This document shows, piece by piece, positions 55,062 through 62,832 of a stretch of 64,000 bases of DNA; position 1 is the first letter of the stretch; each line of letters starts with the position of its first letter. The DNA is taken from NCBI GenBank assembly GCA_963816685.1, contig CAWFMB010000017.1, forward strand, positions 1 through 64,000, in the 5' to 3' direction. Below the pieces are notes generated by a model. The model was given only the letters and a program-made list of their open reading frames with translations, was not told the origin of the DNA and made no database searches. The position numbers and the translations under genes are program-made. The stretch comes from CAVYUC01 sp963816685. Lineage in GTDB: Bacteria > Bacteroidota > Bacteroidia > Bacteroidales > Prolixibacteraceae.

Positions 55062-56090
55062 TTACTCCCAGGAAAGGATTATTTTTCCACAATTTCCTTC
55101 TTCCATAATGTCAAAAGCCTTTTGAAAGTCATCGGCGTGAAAACGATGTGTAATTATTGGTGTAATATCCAGCTTTGTGGTTAGCATCATTTCCATGTGA
55201 TACCAGGTTTCATACATTTCCCGGCCATAAATTCCTTTGAGTGTTAGACCTTTGAAAATGAGCTTACTCCAATTGATTTGAGTGTTTTGTGGCAATAAAC
55301 CAAGTAAACTTATTTTTCCGCCATTATACATGTGGTTAACCATATCATTAAATGCAGCCGGTGAACCGGAACATTCCAATCCGATATCAAAACCTGCAAT
55401 CATTCCATGTTTTGCCATTGCTTCCTTTATACTTTCTTTTGCAGGATCGATTACCCTTGTTGCACCCATTTTCCGCGCCAGATTTCGTCTGAATTTACTT
55501 AAATCGGTACCGATAATGTTTCGCGCACCTGCAAATTTACAAATGGCTGCAGCCATAGCTCCTATTGGTCCGCCTATTCCTGTAATTAGAACATCTTCGC
55601 CAAGTAACGGGAAAGAAAGTGCCGTATGAGTTGCATTTCCCAGTGGATCCATGATCGCCATTATATCATCTGGAATACTCACATCGACATGTAAAACGTT
55701 TTTGGCCGGAACCGAAATATATTCAGCAAAACCTCCGTTACGGTGAACTCCAATACCTACAGTGTTATCGCAGATATGTTGTCTGCCCCGACGGCAGTTG
55801 CGGCAAAAACCGCATGAAATATGGCCTTCCACGGTAACCCTCTCCCCGATTTTCACACTATCAACTTCTGAACCGGCTTCAACAACTGTTCCCATATATT
55901 CATGTCCGATTATAACCGGTGGTTTTATTGTTTGTCTGGCCCATTCATCCCATTTATAAATATGTAAATCAGTGCCACAAATAGCTGATTTTCTGATTTT
56001 TATAAGTACATCGTTTGGCCGGACTTCTGGCAGTGGAACATCTTCCATCCATATTCCTTTTTCTGCTTTACGTTTTACTAATGCTTTCAA
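55062..56090 (-). CDS. tdh: L-threonine 3-dehydrogenase
   Basis: The 342-residue zinc alcohol-dehydrogenase-type protein has catalytic zinc residues C38, H63 and E64 (ICGTDLHIY, IGHEYMG), the structural-zinc cysteine set CGFCRNCRRGRQHIC, and the NAD-binding GIGGPIGAMAA. The KAEKGIWMEDVP opening and length fit threonine dehydrogenase, converting threonine to 2-amino-3-ketobutyrate for glycine formation. The start is TTG. A KBL partner is not in the window. Confidence 0.92.
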   Translation of the reverse strand: MKALVKRKAEKGIWMEDVPLPEVRPNDVLIKIRKSAICGTDLHIYKWDEWARQTIKPPVIIGHEYMGTVVEAGSEVDSVKIGERVTVEGHISCGFCRNCRRGRQHICDNTVGIGVHRNGGFAEYISVPAKNVLHVDVSIPDDIMAIMDPLGNATHTALSFPLLGEDVLITGIGGPIGAMAAAICKFAGARNIIGTDLSKFRRNLARKMGATRVIDPAKESIKEAMAKHGMIAGFDIGLECSGSPAAFNDMVNHMYNGGKISLLGLLPQNTQINWSKLIFKGLTLKGIYGREMYETWYHMEMMLTTKLDITPIITHRFHADDFQKAFDIMEEGNCGKIILSWE

Positions 56091-56210
56091 TTTAAATGTT
56101 TTATGAATTTATTTTTCATTGAAAAATCCATTGCAAGTTATAGCAAAAAAAACGTATAAAAGATAACTAAAATCATTTTGGGGGGTTCAAACCTTAAGGA
56201 ATTTATTAAT

Positions 56211-57437
56211 TCAGATGTTGGTATTCAACAAATATTTTTTCGAGATGAATTTTACCGGATACCAGCTTGCAAAAAATCCAATGAACAGAACGGCTCCAAA
56301 TACCATAAAAATGTCAGATAATATGATTTGAACAGGATATGCAGAAATTACAAAAGAACCAGCTCCCGGAAGTGATATGAACTCAAATTTTATTTGAAGC
56401 CAACAAACGAAAATGCCTAATAAAGAACCAAGTACAGCACCAATAAATGAAATTAGCCATCCATTGTAAAGGAAAATTTTACGGATTAATTTGGAAGTTG
56501 CACCCATACTTCTCAGAACAAATAAATCCTCTTTTTTATCGATTATGAGCATGGATAAGCTTCCCAAAATATTAAATGAAGCAATAATCAGGATAAAAAC
56601 AAGAATAAGATAAGCTGCCCATTTTTCTGATTTCATCGTTTTGTAAATCAAATCGTGCTGTTGGAATTTGTTTTTCAACTGGAGATCGCTTCCCAAAATA
56701 TCCTGTATGTCCTTTTGCAGCTTTTTTGCGCTTACTTCAGGTTTAAAACCTAGTTCTACTGCCGAAATCTTATTTCCGCTCTCAAAAAGCTTCGCAGCGT
56801 ATTTAAATGGGACGATAATATATTTTGAATCAATTTCCTCCAAAACCGAAAAAACACCCGATGGATAAATATAATCCTGATTTATAGAGCGAGCAAGATT
56901 CATGGAAACCTGTTTTCCTTTTCTCGGAACAAAAATCCGGATGGGATCTACGAAAGTCAGGCCTATCCCCAGATTAAATGCAACCCCCTGCCCTACTACA
57001 GCATAATTTAGTCCTTCATTTTCAATGGAAAATTCGCCGTTTACAATCAAACTGTCAATGTGTGTGTAACTTGCATAATTTTCAGGAACACCTTTTACAA
57101 TGGCCGGATACTGCTGGTTTCCATATTTAAGTAAAGCCACTTCTTCAATCACTTCCGAATAATAGGCAACCCCGGGCAAATTTTTAACTTTATCAAAATC
57201 ATAATTATCCGGGTTAAACATTTTTCCCTCTTTCGCAGTAATTTTTAAATCGGGGTCAAAATCGCTGAAAAACGTATTTATAAGGTTGGTAAAGCCGTTG
57301 AAGACAGAAAGTACAATTACAAGAGCCATCGTTCCTACAATTATTCCTACTACAGAAACTGCAGAAATGATGTTGATGATGTTTTGTTTCTTTTTCGAAA
57401 CAAGGTATCGTTTAGCTATGAAAAAAGGTAAATCCAA
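56211..57437 (-). CDS. LolC/LolE-family lipoprotein-release permease
   Basis: The 408-residue protein has one N-terminal helix (about 22-44, IINIISAVSVVGIIVGTMAL), a large periplasmic MacB-PCD-like domain (about 50-270), and three C-terminal helices (AAYLILVFILIIASFNILGS, then IGAVLGSLLGIFV, and the last near 375-395). That is the FtsX/LolE topology. It likely moves lipoproteins or works with an ABC ATPase encoded elsewhere. It follows rbfA by 39 bp. The start codon is TTG. Confidence 0.88.
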   Translation of the reverse strand: MDLPFFIAKRYLVSKKKQNIINIISAVSVVGIIVGTMALVIVLSVFNGFTNLINTFFSDFDPDLKITAKEGKMFNPDNYDFDKVKNLPGVAYYSEVIEEVALLKYGNQQYPAIVKGVPENYASYTHIDSLIVNGEFSIENEGLNYAVVGQGVAFNLGIGLTFVDPIRIFVPRKGKQVSMNLARSINQDYIYPSGVFSVLEEIDSKYIIVPFKYAAKLFESGNKISAVELGFKPEVSAKKLQKDIQDILGSDLQLKNKFQQHDLIYKTMKSEKWAAYLILVFILIIASFNILGSLSMLIIDKKEDLFVLRSMGATSKLIRKIFLYNGWLISFIGAVLGSLLGIFVCWLQIKFEFISLPGAGSFVISAYPVQIILSDIFMVFGAVLFIGFFASWYPVKFISKKYLLNTNI

Positions 57438-57476
57438 AATTTTATTTTAAAAAGAACGGTGACTTTTGCAGTTTAT

Positions 57477-57821
57477 TTACTGATCCAGCAATTTGTCGAT
57501 GTGTTCAATGTAGTCGAGGCTGTCGTCGATATAAAATTCGAGTTCTGGAATCACTCGCAGATTTTTGCCCACTCTGCGGCCCAAATCGCCACGGATTGAT
57601 TTTGTATTTGCCTGGACATCAGATAATATTTCCTGGGCAAACTGAGATGGATAAATGCTCAGATAAATGCGGGCGATTCCCATGTCTTTTGTTACCCGAA
57701 CAAGCGATACTGTTATAATCTTACCTGAATATTTCGATTTGTTTAGTTTCAGGAAAATATCTGCCATTTCCCTTTGAACGAGTTTCGAAATTTTATTCTG
57801 CCTGGTGCTGAATTGTTCCAT
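57477..57821 (-). CDS. rbfA: Ribosome-binding factor A
   Basis: The 114-residue protein has the RbfA KH-like fold: RQNKISKLVQREMADIF at the N-terminus, VSLVRVTKDMGIARIYLS, and the LRVIPELEFYIDDSLDY C-terminal segment. It binds the 30S subunit during 16S 5'-end maturation and cold growth. It is full length and leads a two-gene run with the LolC/E-like permease. Confidence 0.95.
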   Translation of the reverse strand: MEQFSTRQNKISKLVQREMADIFLKLNKSKYSGKIITVSLVRVTKDMGIARIYLSIYPSQFAQEILSDVQANTKSIRGDLGRRVGKNLRVIPELEFYIDDSLDYIEHIDKLLDQ

Positions 57822-57926
57822 AATTTGTTTTCTGTAATTGTATTAATTTTCAAAATTAAGGAAAATAGTTGAACAGAGATATTTTTCATGAGTCAGTACA
57901 ATGAGATAAGGAAGAATCAACAGCCT

Positions 57927-59462
57927 CTAATCCGGGTAATTGTTTTGCGAAAAATTTTTAAAAGCATTCCTTAAATCTTCATCTGGTTTAATGATGTTGT
58001 AGTTTTCCCAGAATTCAGCATCGTAATTATTTATCATTTCAACAAAAATATCGCGTTGTGTAAACGATTCTTCCCGTGGAAATCGTTTTAAATCAGTAGG
58101 TTCAACATCAGTGACAAGCAAATCGGAAACGCTGTGAAACTCTGAATTAAGATTGTTCTTTTTACTTTTTATTTTGAATATTACAGAAGCACGCGCAGTT
58201 TGTAAATGCCATTTTCCCTGAAATTGCTGATAATTTACTTCGTACTGAACGAACGTAGGACGAACTTTCACTCCGGCAGGTTTCCTTTTAATTAATATGG
58301 ATGCCGCCTGTTTCAATCCGCTTTTATTGTACCTGAAACCAGCATGAACAATGGCAAATGTTTCACGATGAACATAAATTTCACCTACATAATTTGACAA
58401 ACCCATACTTGATACAGGTTGAAATTCAAGAACATAAACCGGATTTTCGTTATACCAGATTACTTTGGCAATAGTGTACTTGTATAAATCCTGGTATTCC
58501 GGATCAATAAACGGAACCATATTTTTTACCACATCCAGCTTAGTAATGGTAAAAGGCCCACCCTGCAATTTAAAACTTAACCATGTGAATGGTTGAAAAT
58601 CAGGACTTTGTCTACCCTTTAGCAAATGAATTAAATCTTCTTTGGAACTGTTTGAATAGGGAGATTTTAAAATTTCAATTACCGCTTCCGAAACATTAAC
58701 ATACTCCTTGTCCTGTTTAAGTGTTTCCCGGTAAAAAGCTGTCATTAATTTTGAATAGGAACTGTAATTTTTAGGAATGTTTTCCCTGATATTTTCCAGC
58801 AACTTTTCAGGAGTTGTGGAAGTGACTTTAACTTCACGTATGCGGATTGAAATTGATTTCATTTCGAAAATATCTTCATCGAGTACACGGGCAGCCGGTA
58901 ATATCATTTGGGCGTATCCCATACACGAGATTATCAGTGTATCAAGTATATGATCAGGATGAAGTTTAAGAAGGAAATCCCCATCGACATTTGATATTGT
59001 GCCAATTGGTTTGTTTAAAACCGATACTGAAGCATAACTTACAGGGTCACCTTTTCGGTCCTCAATAATTTTTCCCGACAGGAAAAAATACCTGACAGGG
59101 ACAGTATCAGTTTTTGCTATGGGAGTTATACTACCGGGTTTTTTACGTGAAATTATTATTTGGTTTTGAAGTTCAGTAAAATCATATTTACTTGTATCCA
59201 CTAATTTCGTTAAAACAAAAAATAAAGATTTATCGATCACATCCAAATTATATCTTTTTGAGGCATCAATTTGTGCAGCGTCGTACGAAAAAAAAACCCT
59301 TGCCTGCCAGCTAATCTGGTCAAAAATAATATTTAATGGTTGATTGTTAACGCTTATGGAAACACGTCGCTCAAAAACAGAACCATCCTGTTGCTGCCCT
59401 TTTGTAACACAGGCAAACAACAGGATGGAAATTAAAAATATACTTGTTCTGCATTGGCGCAT
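57927..59462 (-). CDS. STN plus carboxypeptidase-regulatory-domain secreted protein
   Basis: The 511-residue protein has a signal peptide (about 1-22), an STN (secretin/TonB short N-terminal) domain (about 30-110, NNQPLNIIFDQISWQ), then a CarboxypepD_reg-like beta sandwich (about 127-205, DPVSYASVSVLNKPIGTISN) and a 300-residue region resembling the C-terminal part of DUF5686-like proteins. It has no TonB plug or barrel. It is the last gene of the sigma-FecR operon; its ATG overlaps the upstream stop codon by one base (TAATG). It probably resides in the periplasm or outer membrane. Function is unknown. Confidence 0.75.
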   Translation of the reverse strand: MRQCRTSIFLISILLFACVTKGQQQDGSVFERRVSISVNNQPLNIIFDQISWQARVFFSYDAAQIDASKRYNLDVIDKSLFFVLTKLVDTSKYDFTELQNQIIISRKKPGSITPIAKTDTVPVRYFFLSGKIIEDRKGDPVSYASVSVLNKPIGTISNVDGDFLLKLHPDHILDTLIISCMGYAQMILPAARVLDEDIFEMKSISIRIREVKVTSTTPEKLLENIRENIPKNYSSYSKLMTAFYRETLKQDKEYVNVSEAVIEILKSPYSNSSKEDLIHLLKGRQSPDFQPFTWLSFKLQGGPFTITKLDVVKNMVPFIDPEYQDLYKYTIAKVIWYNENPVYVLEFQPVSSMGLSNYVGEIYVHRETFAIVHAGFRYNKSGLKQAASILIKRKPAGVKVRPTFVQYEVNYQQFQGKWHLQTARASVIFKIKSKKNNLNSEFHSVSDLLVTDVEPTDLKRFPREESFTQRDIFVEMINNYDAEFWENYNIIKPDEDLRNAFKNFSQNNYPD

Positions 59463-61024
59463 TAAAACAGTTTTTTCAGCTCAAATGATGTTTTAAATTC
59501 TTCACCATCACGCAACACTTTAACTTTTATTTTCTTATTCTCTTTGCTTTGAAGCAACAAATTTATATCATTTAATTCTAACGACCTATGATTGCTGCTG
59601 TTAAGCGATAAAATCTGGTCGTTTTCTTTTAATCCTGCAAAATAAGCCGGCGAATTTTCACGAATGTCGGTAATTGTAAAAACAGGCAATCCGGGCATTG
59701 GATTAATCACTTCCATTCCGCTCATGTTATAATTGAATTCATCTTTTATTTTGTAAGTAGGCCGCAATGTTAAACGACTGTTTCGATAGTCAATGGTGAC
59801 ATTGAACCGGCGCAGGATTTCGGCTCCAATTGTTCCGTTTCTGTCATTTGAAGAAATGAGCTGGTCGATAATTTCGGAATTGGGATAAGCTACAATTGGT
59901 TTTGGCAGAATCAACGGGCCAACCCAAATACCATCAATTCTTCCTTTAACTCCATACAAATCGCCGCTTAAACCTCTTCCAAGAAATGTTTCTATGTGGT
60001 TTACGGGCAAATCAATTCGTTCATCGGAATGCTCAGAAAGCCACAATGCATCGCTGGCGCCAGTATCAACCAACAGTTTTACAGGTACTTCCTCCATTTC
60101 GTCAGTAACAATGCTTGTCCTTACAAAAGGCTTATTGTTATCAAAATGCAACGGTAAAATAATGTCTTTTTTGCGGTCGCGGTACTTGTAATATTCAGGT
60201 TTATTAAGTGTGATCTTTTTGTTCAGGTAATCAATTTCAACAATATAATCTTTGAACAGGTTAAACCCGATTAAACCATGCACCGGTAGTCCAAGCATGT
60301 GCGAAATCTGAAAATTTTCATCGATTATCATCTGCACTTCCTGGTTGCTGGCAATCAACCCTTCAATATTCAAGGTATTATTTCCGGAGCGGTAAGCTGT
60401 TAATTCCTTCCCCTGCCCCAGCCCTTTTATCTGAACCGGGATTAAATAGTTTAAATCCAGCTTGTTAACAAATGGCAGTTCAGTAATAATCGGAAATCTG
60501 ACACCTGTATCGAGAATAAAATTTAACGTGTCGGAATTGTTAATTGTAACCGGAATTATGATAAGATTACTTGCCGATTTGAAATTGATGGTAATTGATT
60601 TTTTATTCTGGTTTTCAAAAAGGAATCCCCTGTTGGTTGCATATTGCTGCGTATTATTTTCATAATCAATACTTTCATCGAGAGGAACATAATCACGCAC
60701 AACAAGAATGTTGTCTTCAATTTCAAAAAGAAGGTAAAAATCCTTCATCAGTTTATCCAGTACAAATTTTATTGGTTTGTTTGAAATGTTAAGACTGACT
60801 TTTTTATCGGCAATAATTCCCGAGTTGTACGAATAATCGATGTTCAGGTAATTGCATATTTTTTCAATCACATCCGACAGCGATTCATCTTCGGCATAAA
60901 TACTAATGTTTTGATCGAGTACCTGGTTTTTATTATCCTGGGCAAACGGTGTAATCGGAATCAAAACCATTACAGTTATTGCAAACAATAACGTAATTCT
61001 GAATTTTGTTATAATTGTTTTCAT
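59462..61024 (-). CDS. STN-double retropepsin-PDZ secreted protease candidate
   Basis: The 520-residue protein has a signal peptide (1-29, ending PFAQ), an STN domain (about 38-110), two aspartyl-protease lobes of retropepsin type and a C-terminal PDZ domain (about 440-515). Catalytic signatures are DTGV at 171-175 and DTGAS at 320-324; each lobe has its own later partner motif, GLIGFNLFKDY (250-260) and GTIGAEILRRF (397-407). Both active-site aspartates (D172 and D320) are present, so a single-chain pseudodimeric enzyme is plausible. The combination with STN is unusual. It sits 13 bp past the longest reading of the fecR-like gene, between anti-sigma and the STN-carboxypeptidase-regulatory protein. 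Confidence 0.78.
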   Translation of the reverse strand: MKTIITKFRITLLFAITVMVLIPITPFAQDNKNQVLDQNISIYAEDESLSDVIEKICNYLNIDYSYNSGIIADKKVSLNISNKPIKFVLDKLMKDFYLLFEIEDNILVVRDYVPLDESIDYENNTQQYATNRGFLFENQNKKSITINFKSASNLIIIPVTINNSDTLNFILDTGVRFPIITELPFVNKLDLNYLIPVQIKGLGQGKELTAYRSGNNTLNIEGLIASNQEVQMIIDENFQISHMLGLPVHGLIGFNLFKDYIVEIDYLNKKITLNKPEYYKYRDRKKDIILPLHFDNNKPFVRTSIVTDEMEEVPVKLLVDTGASDALWLSEHSDERIDLPVNHIETFLGRGLSGDLYGVKGRIDGIWVGPLILPKPIVAYPNSEIIDQLISSNDRNGTIGAEILRRFNVTIDYRNSRLTLRPTYKIKDEFNYNMSGMEVINPMPGLPVFTITDIRENSPAYFAGLKENDQILSLNSSNHRSLELNDINLLLQSKENKKIKVKVLRDGEEFKTSFELKKLF

Positions 61025-61037
61025 GACTTTGAAGCTT

Positions 61038-62075
61038 TTATGGTTTATCTTTCTTTTTCGATAATGTAAATTGATTGTTTTCTTCTGACAGATTTAAATC
61101 AAATGTCAGCGTAACAACATTCAAAATAAATTCAACGGGTTTTTGATCGAAACTGGCAGTTAAAACCAATTCATTTAATTCTTCATCTTTTAATTCAATT
61201 TTAGCATGATAGACATTTTCAAGATAATCAATCACCTCATTAAGAGGAGTTTTTGTAAATACAAAGCTGTGAGTTTTCCAGGAAAGAAAATTCTGATCAC
61301 TGTTGAATGTTTTTTCGAGCCGGTGATTTTTACTCATAAGAGTTCCTTTTTCGCCCGGATTTAAAACCACTTCCAACGATTGAACCGGCAAATCCGGAAC
61401 ATTTTGTGATACCTGTACTTTCCCGGTTTTTACCACCACTTCCACTGTTTCATTTTCAGGATATGCACAAACGTTAAAAGAGGTACCTAAAACTTTTATC
61501 TGTGCTTCTCCTGCATGAATTATAAAAGGCTTTGCGGGATTTGGTGTTACATCAAAAAATGCTTCACCGGTTAATGTAATTTCCCGCACATCTTTTTCAA
61601 ACTTTTTTGGAAATTTAATTTGAGAATTACTGTTCAGAGCTACTGTGGTTCCATCAGGAAGTACAAATTCTTTAATCACCTGATTTTGTTCTGCAGTTAT
61701 TTCACTGTAAGCTGAAAACTTATCCCGGAAACCAAAATAATACAATCCTGAACCAAACATAACAGCAATCAAAAGTACAGCTGCATATTTATAGAAGGTT
61801 GCAATAACCTGTTTCCCTTTGACTTTATGTTGATTGGTTCTTCCTGTTCTTGATTGTACTTTTGACCAGGCGGTTTGGCTGTTAAAGCGTTTCGATTTGT
61901 AATATACATCCACTTTTTCGAGCAACTGCCTGTTTTTTTCCAGCTCTTTACTGTTTTCAGCATCCCGGAGCGACCATTGTTCAACTTCTTTATCTTCATC
62001 AGAAGTAGTTTCCCTGCTGAAGTATTTTGCCATAAGGCTCCAATCAAATTTCCCGTTGTTATTCATTTTTTTCAT
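61038..62075 (-). CDS. FecR family anti-sigma factor
   Basis: The 345-residue protein has a cytoplasmic N-terminal anti-sigma part, one membrane helix (about 100-120, AAVLLIAVMFGSGLYYFGF), a FecR domain (QVIKEFVLPDGTTVALNSNS through GTSFNVCAYP), and a C-terminal DUF4974 that usually contacts the STN domain of a TonB receptor. I choose ATG at 62075; the longer frame starts with TTG at 62096. It lies between the sigma factor and the STN protein and is expected to hold the sigma factor until a surface signal arrives. Confidence 0.92.
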   Translation of the reverse strand: MKKMNNNGKFDWSLMAKYFSRETTSDEDKEVEQWSLRDAENSKELEKNRQLLEKVDVYYKSKRFNSQTAWSKVQSRTGRTNQHKVKGKQVIATFYKYAAVLLIAVMFGSGLYYFGFRDKFSAYSEITAEQNQVIKEFVLPDGTTVALNSNSQIKFPKKFEKDVREITLTGEAFFDVTPNPAKPFIIHAGEAQIKVLGTSFNVCAYPENETVEVVVKTGKVQVSQNVPDLPVQSLEVVLNPGEKGTLMSKNHRLEKTFNSDQNFLSWKTHSFVFTKTPLNEVIDYLENVYHAKIELKDEELNELVLTASFDQKPVEFILNVVTLTFDLNLSEENNQFTLSKKKDKP

Positions 62076-62114
62076 TCTATTTAAATGACAAGACAAAGAT
62101 GTTTTACCCCTAAT

Positions 62115-62693
62115 TTATTTTTTAAGGAAGATACAGCAGAGCATTAAAAATGACTTGAAATTCTTAAGTTTTTCTCTTAGTGTTTTGAAAGCCAGTCCCA
62201 TTTGCGTTTCTACAGTTTTAACTGAAATATTTAGTTTTTCTGCAATTTCCCTGTATTTTAAACCTTCTTCCCGGCTTAATCTAAAAATTTCACGTCGTTT
62301 ATCAGGTAGCGAATCAACACATTCTTCTATTTTCTGAAGGAGATCAACTTCAATAAAATTATTCTCATCCTGTAATTCTGAATCACTTTCAGAAAGGATA
62401 TTTTTTGTATGAAGATTTTTAATTTTATTGTGTTTGATGTAGTTCAAACATAAATTTTTTACCGAGCGGATGAGGTAATTTTTAACTGAAGATTCAATAT
62501 TTATCCGGTTTCGTTTTTCCCATATTTTAACAAATAAATCCTGAACTATTTCTTCAGCTTCGGTATCGTCTTTTAGCATTTGGGTGGCAAACAGGCACAA
62601 ACTTTTATAATAATGGTGAAAAACAGTTTCAAAGGCCTGTTCATCCCCATTTTTAATTAATTCGAATAATTCTATTTCATCCGGCCGGTTCAT
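62115..62693 (-). CDS. ECF RNA polymerase sigma factor (FecI-like)
   Basis: The 192-residue protein has the region 2 sequence AFETVFHHYYKSLCLFATQM...EEIVQDLFVKIWEKR and the region 4 helix-turn-helix YREIAEKLNISVKTVETQM, matching the Bacteroidota ECF01/FecI-like group. With the adjacent FecR protein it forms a membrane-signalling pair. It heads a four-gene minus-strand operon and has a plausible promoter just upstream (62719-62750). Confidence 0.93.
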   Translation of the reverse strand: MNRPDEIELFELIKNGDEQAFETVFHHYYKSLCLFATQMLKDDTEAEEIVQDLFVKIWEKRNRINIESSVKNYLIRSVKNLCLNYIKHNKIKNLHTKNILSESDSELQDENNFIEVDLLQKIEECVDSLPDKRREIFRLSREEGLKYREIAEKLNISVKTVETQMGLAFKTLREKLKNFKSFLMLCCIFLKK

Positions 62694-62718
62694 GTTTAAG
62701 TCTTTTTTTGAATCCTGC

Positions 62719-62750
62719 TAAAGGTAGTAAAAACCTTATCCTTCCAAAAG
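62719..62750 (-). promoter_or_regulatory. Promoter candidate of the sigma-FecR operon
   Basis: On the minus strand CTTTTG (62745-62750) is followed after 18 bases by TACCTTTA (62719-62726), one mismatch from TAnnTTTG, 26 bp before the sigma gene start. Confidence 0.4.
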
Positions 62751-62783
62751 CTTTAGATTGTTATGTTAATAAAGTTTTTATCA

Positions 62784-62814
62784 TTTTGCCAGTTAGGTAA
62801 TCCTGCTATTTTTG
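62784..62814 (+). promoter_or_regulatory. Bacteroidota-type promoter of the POT transporter
   Basis: TTTTG (62784-62788), 18 bases, then TATTTTTG (62807-62814), a full match to TAnnTTTG. The start codon is at 62833. Confidence 0.65.
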
Positions 62815-62832
62815 TTGCTTAAATTTAAAAAA

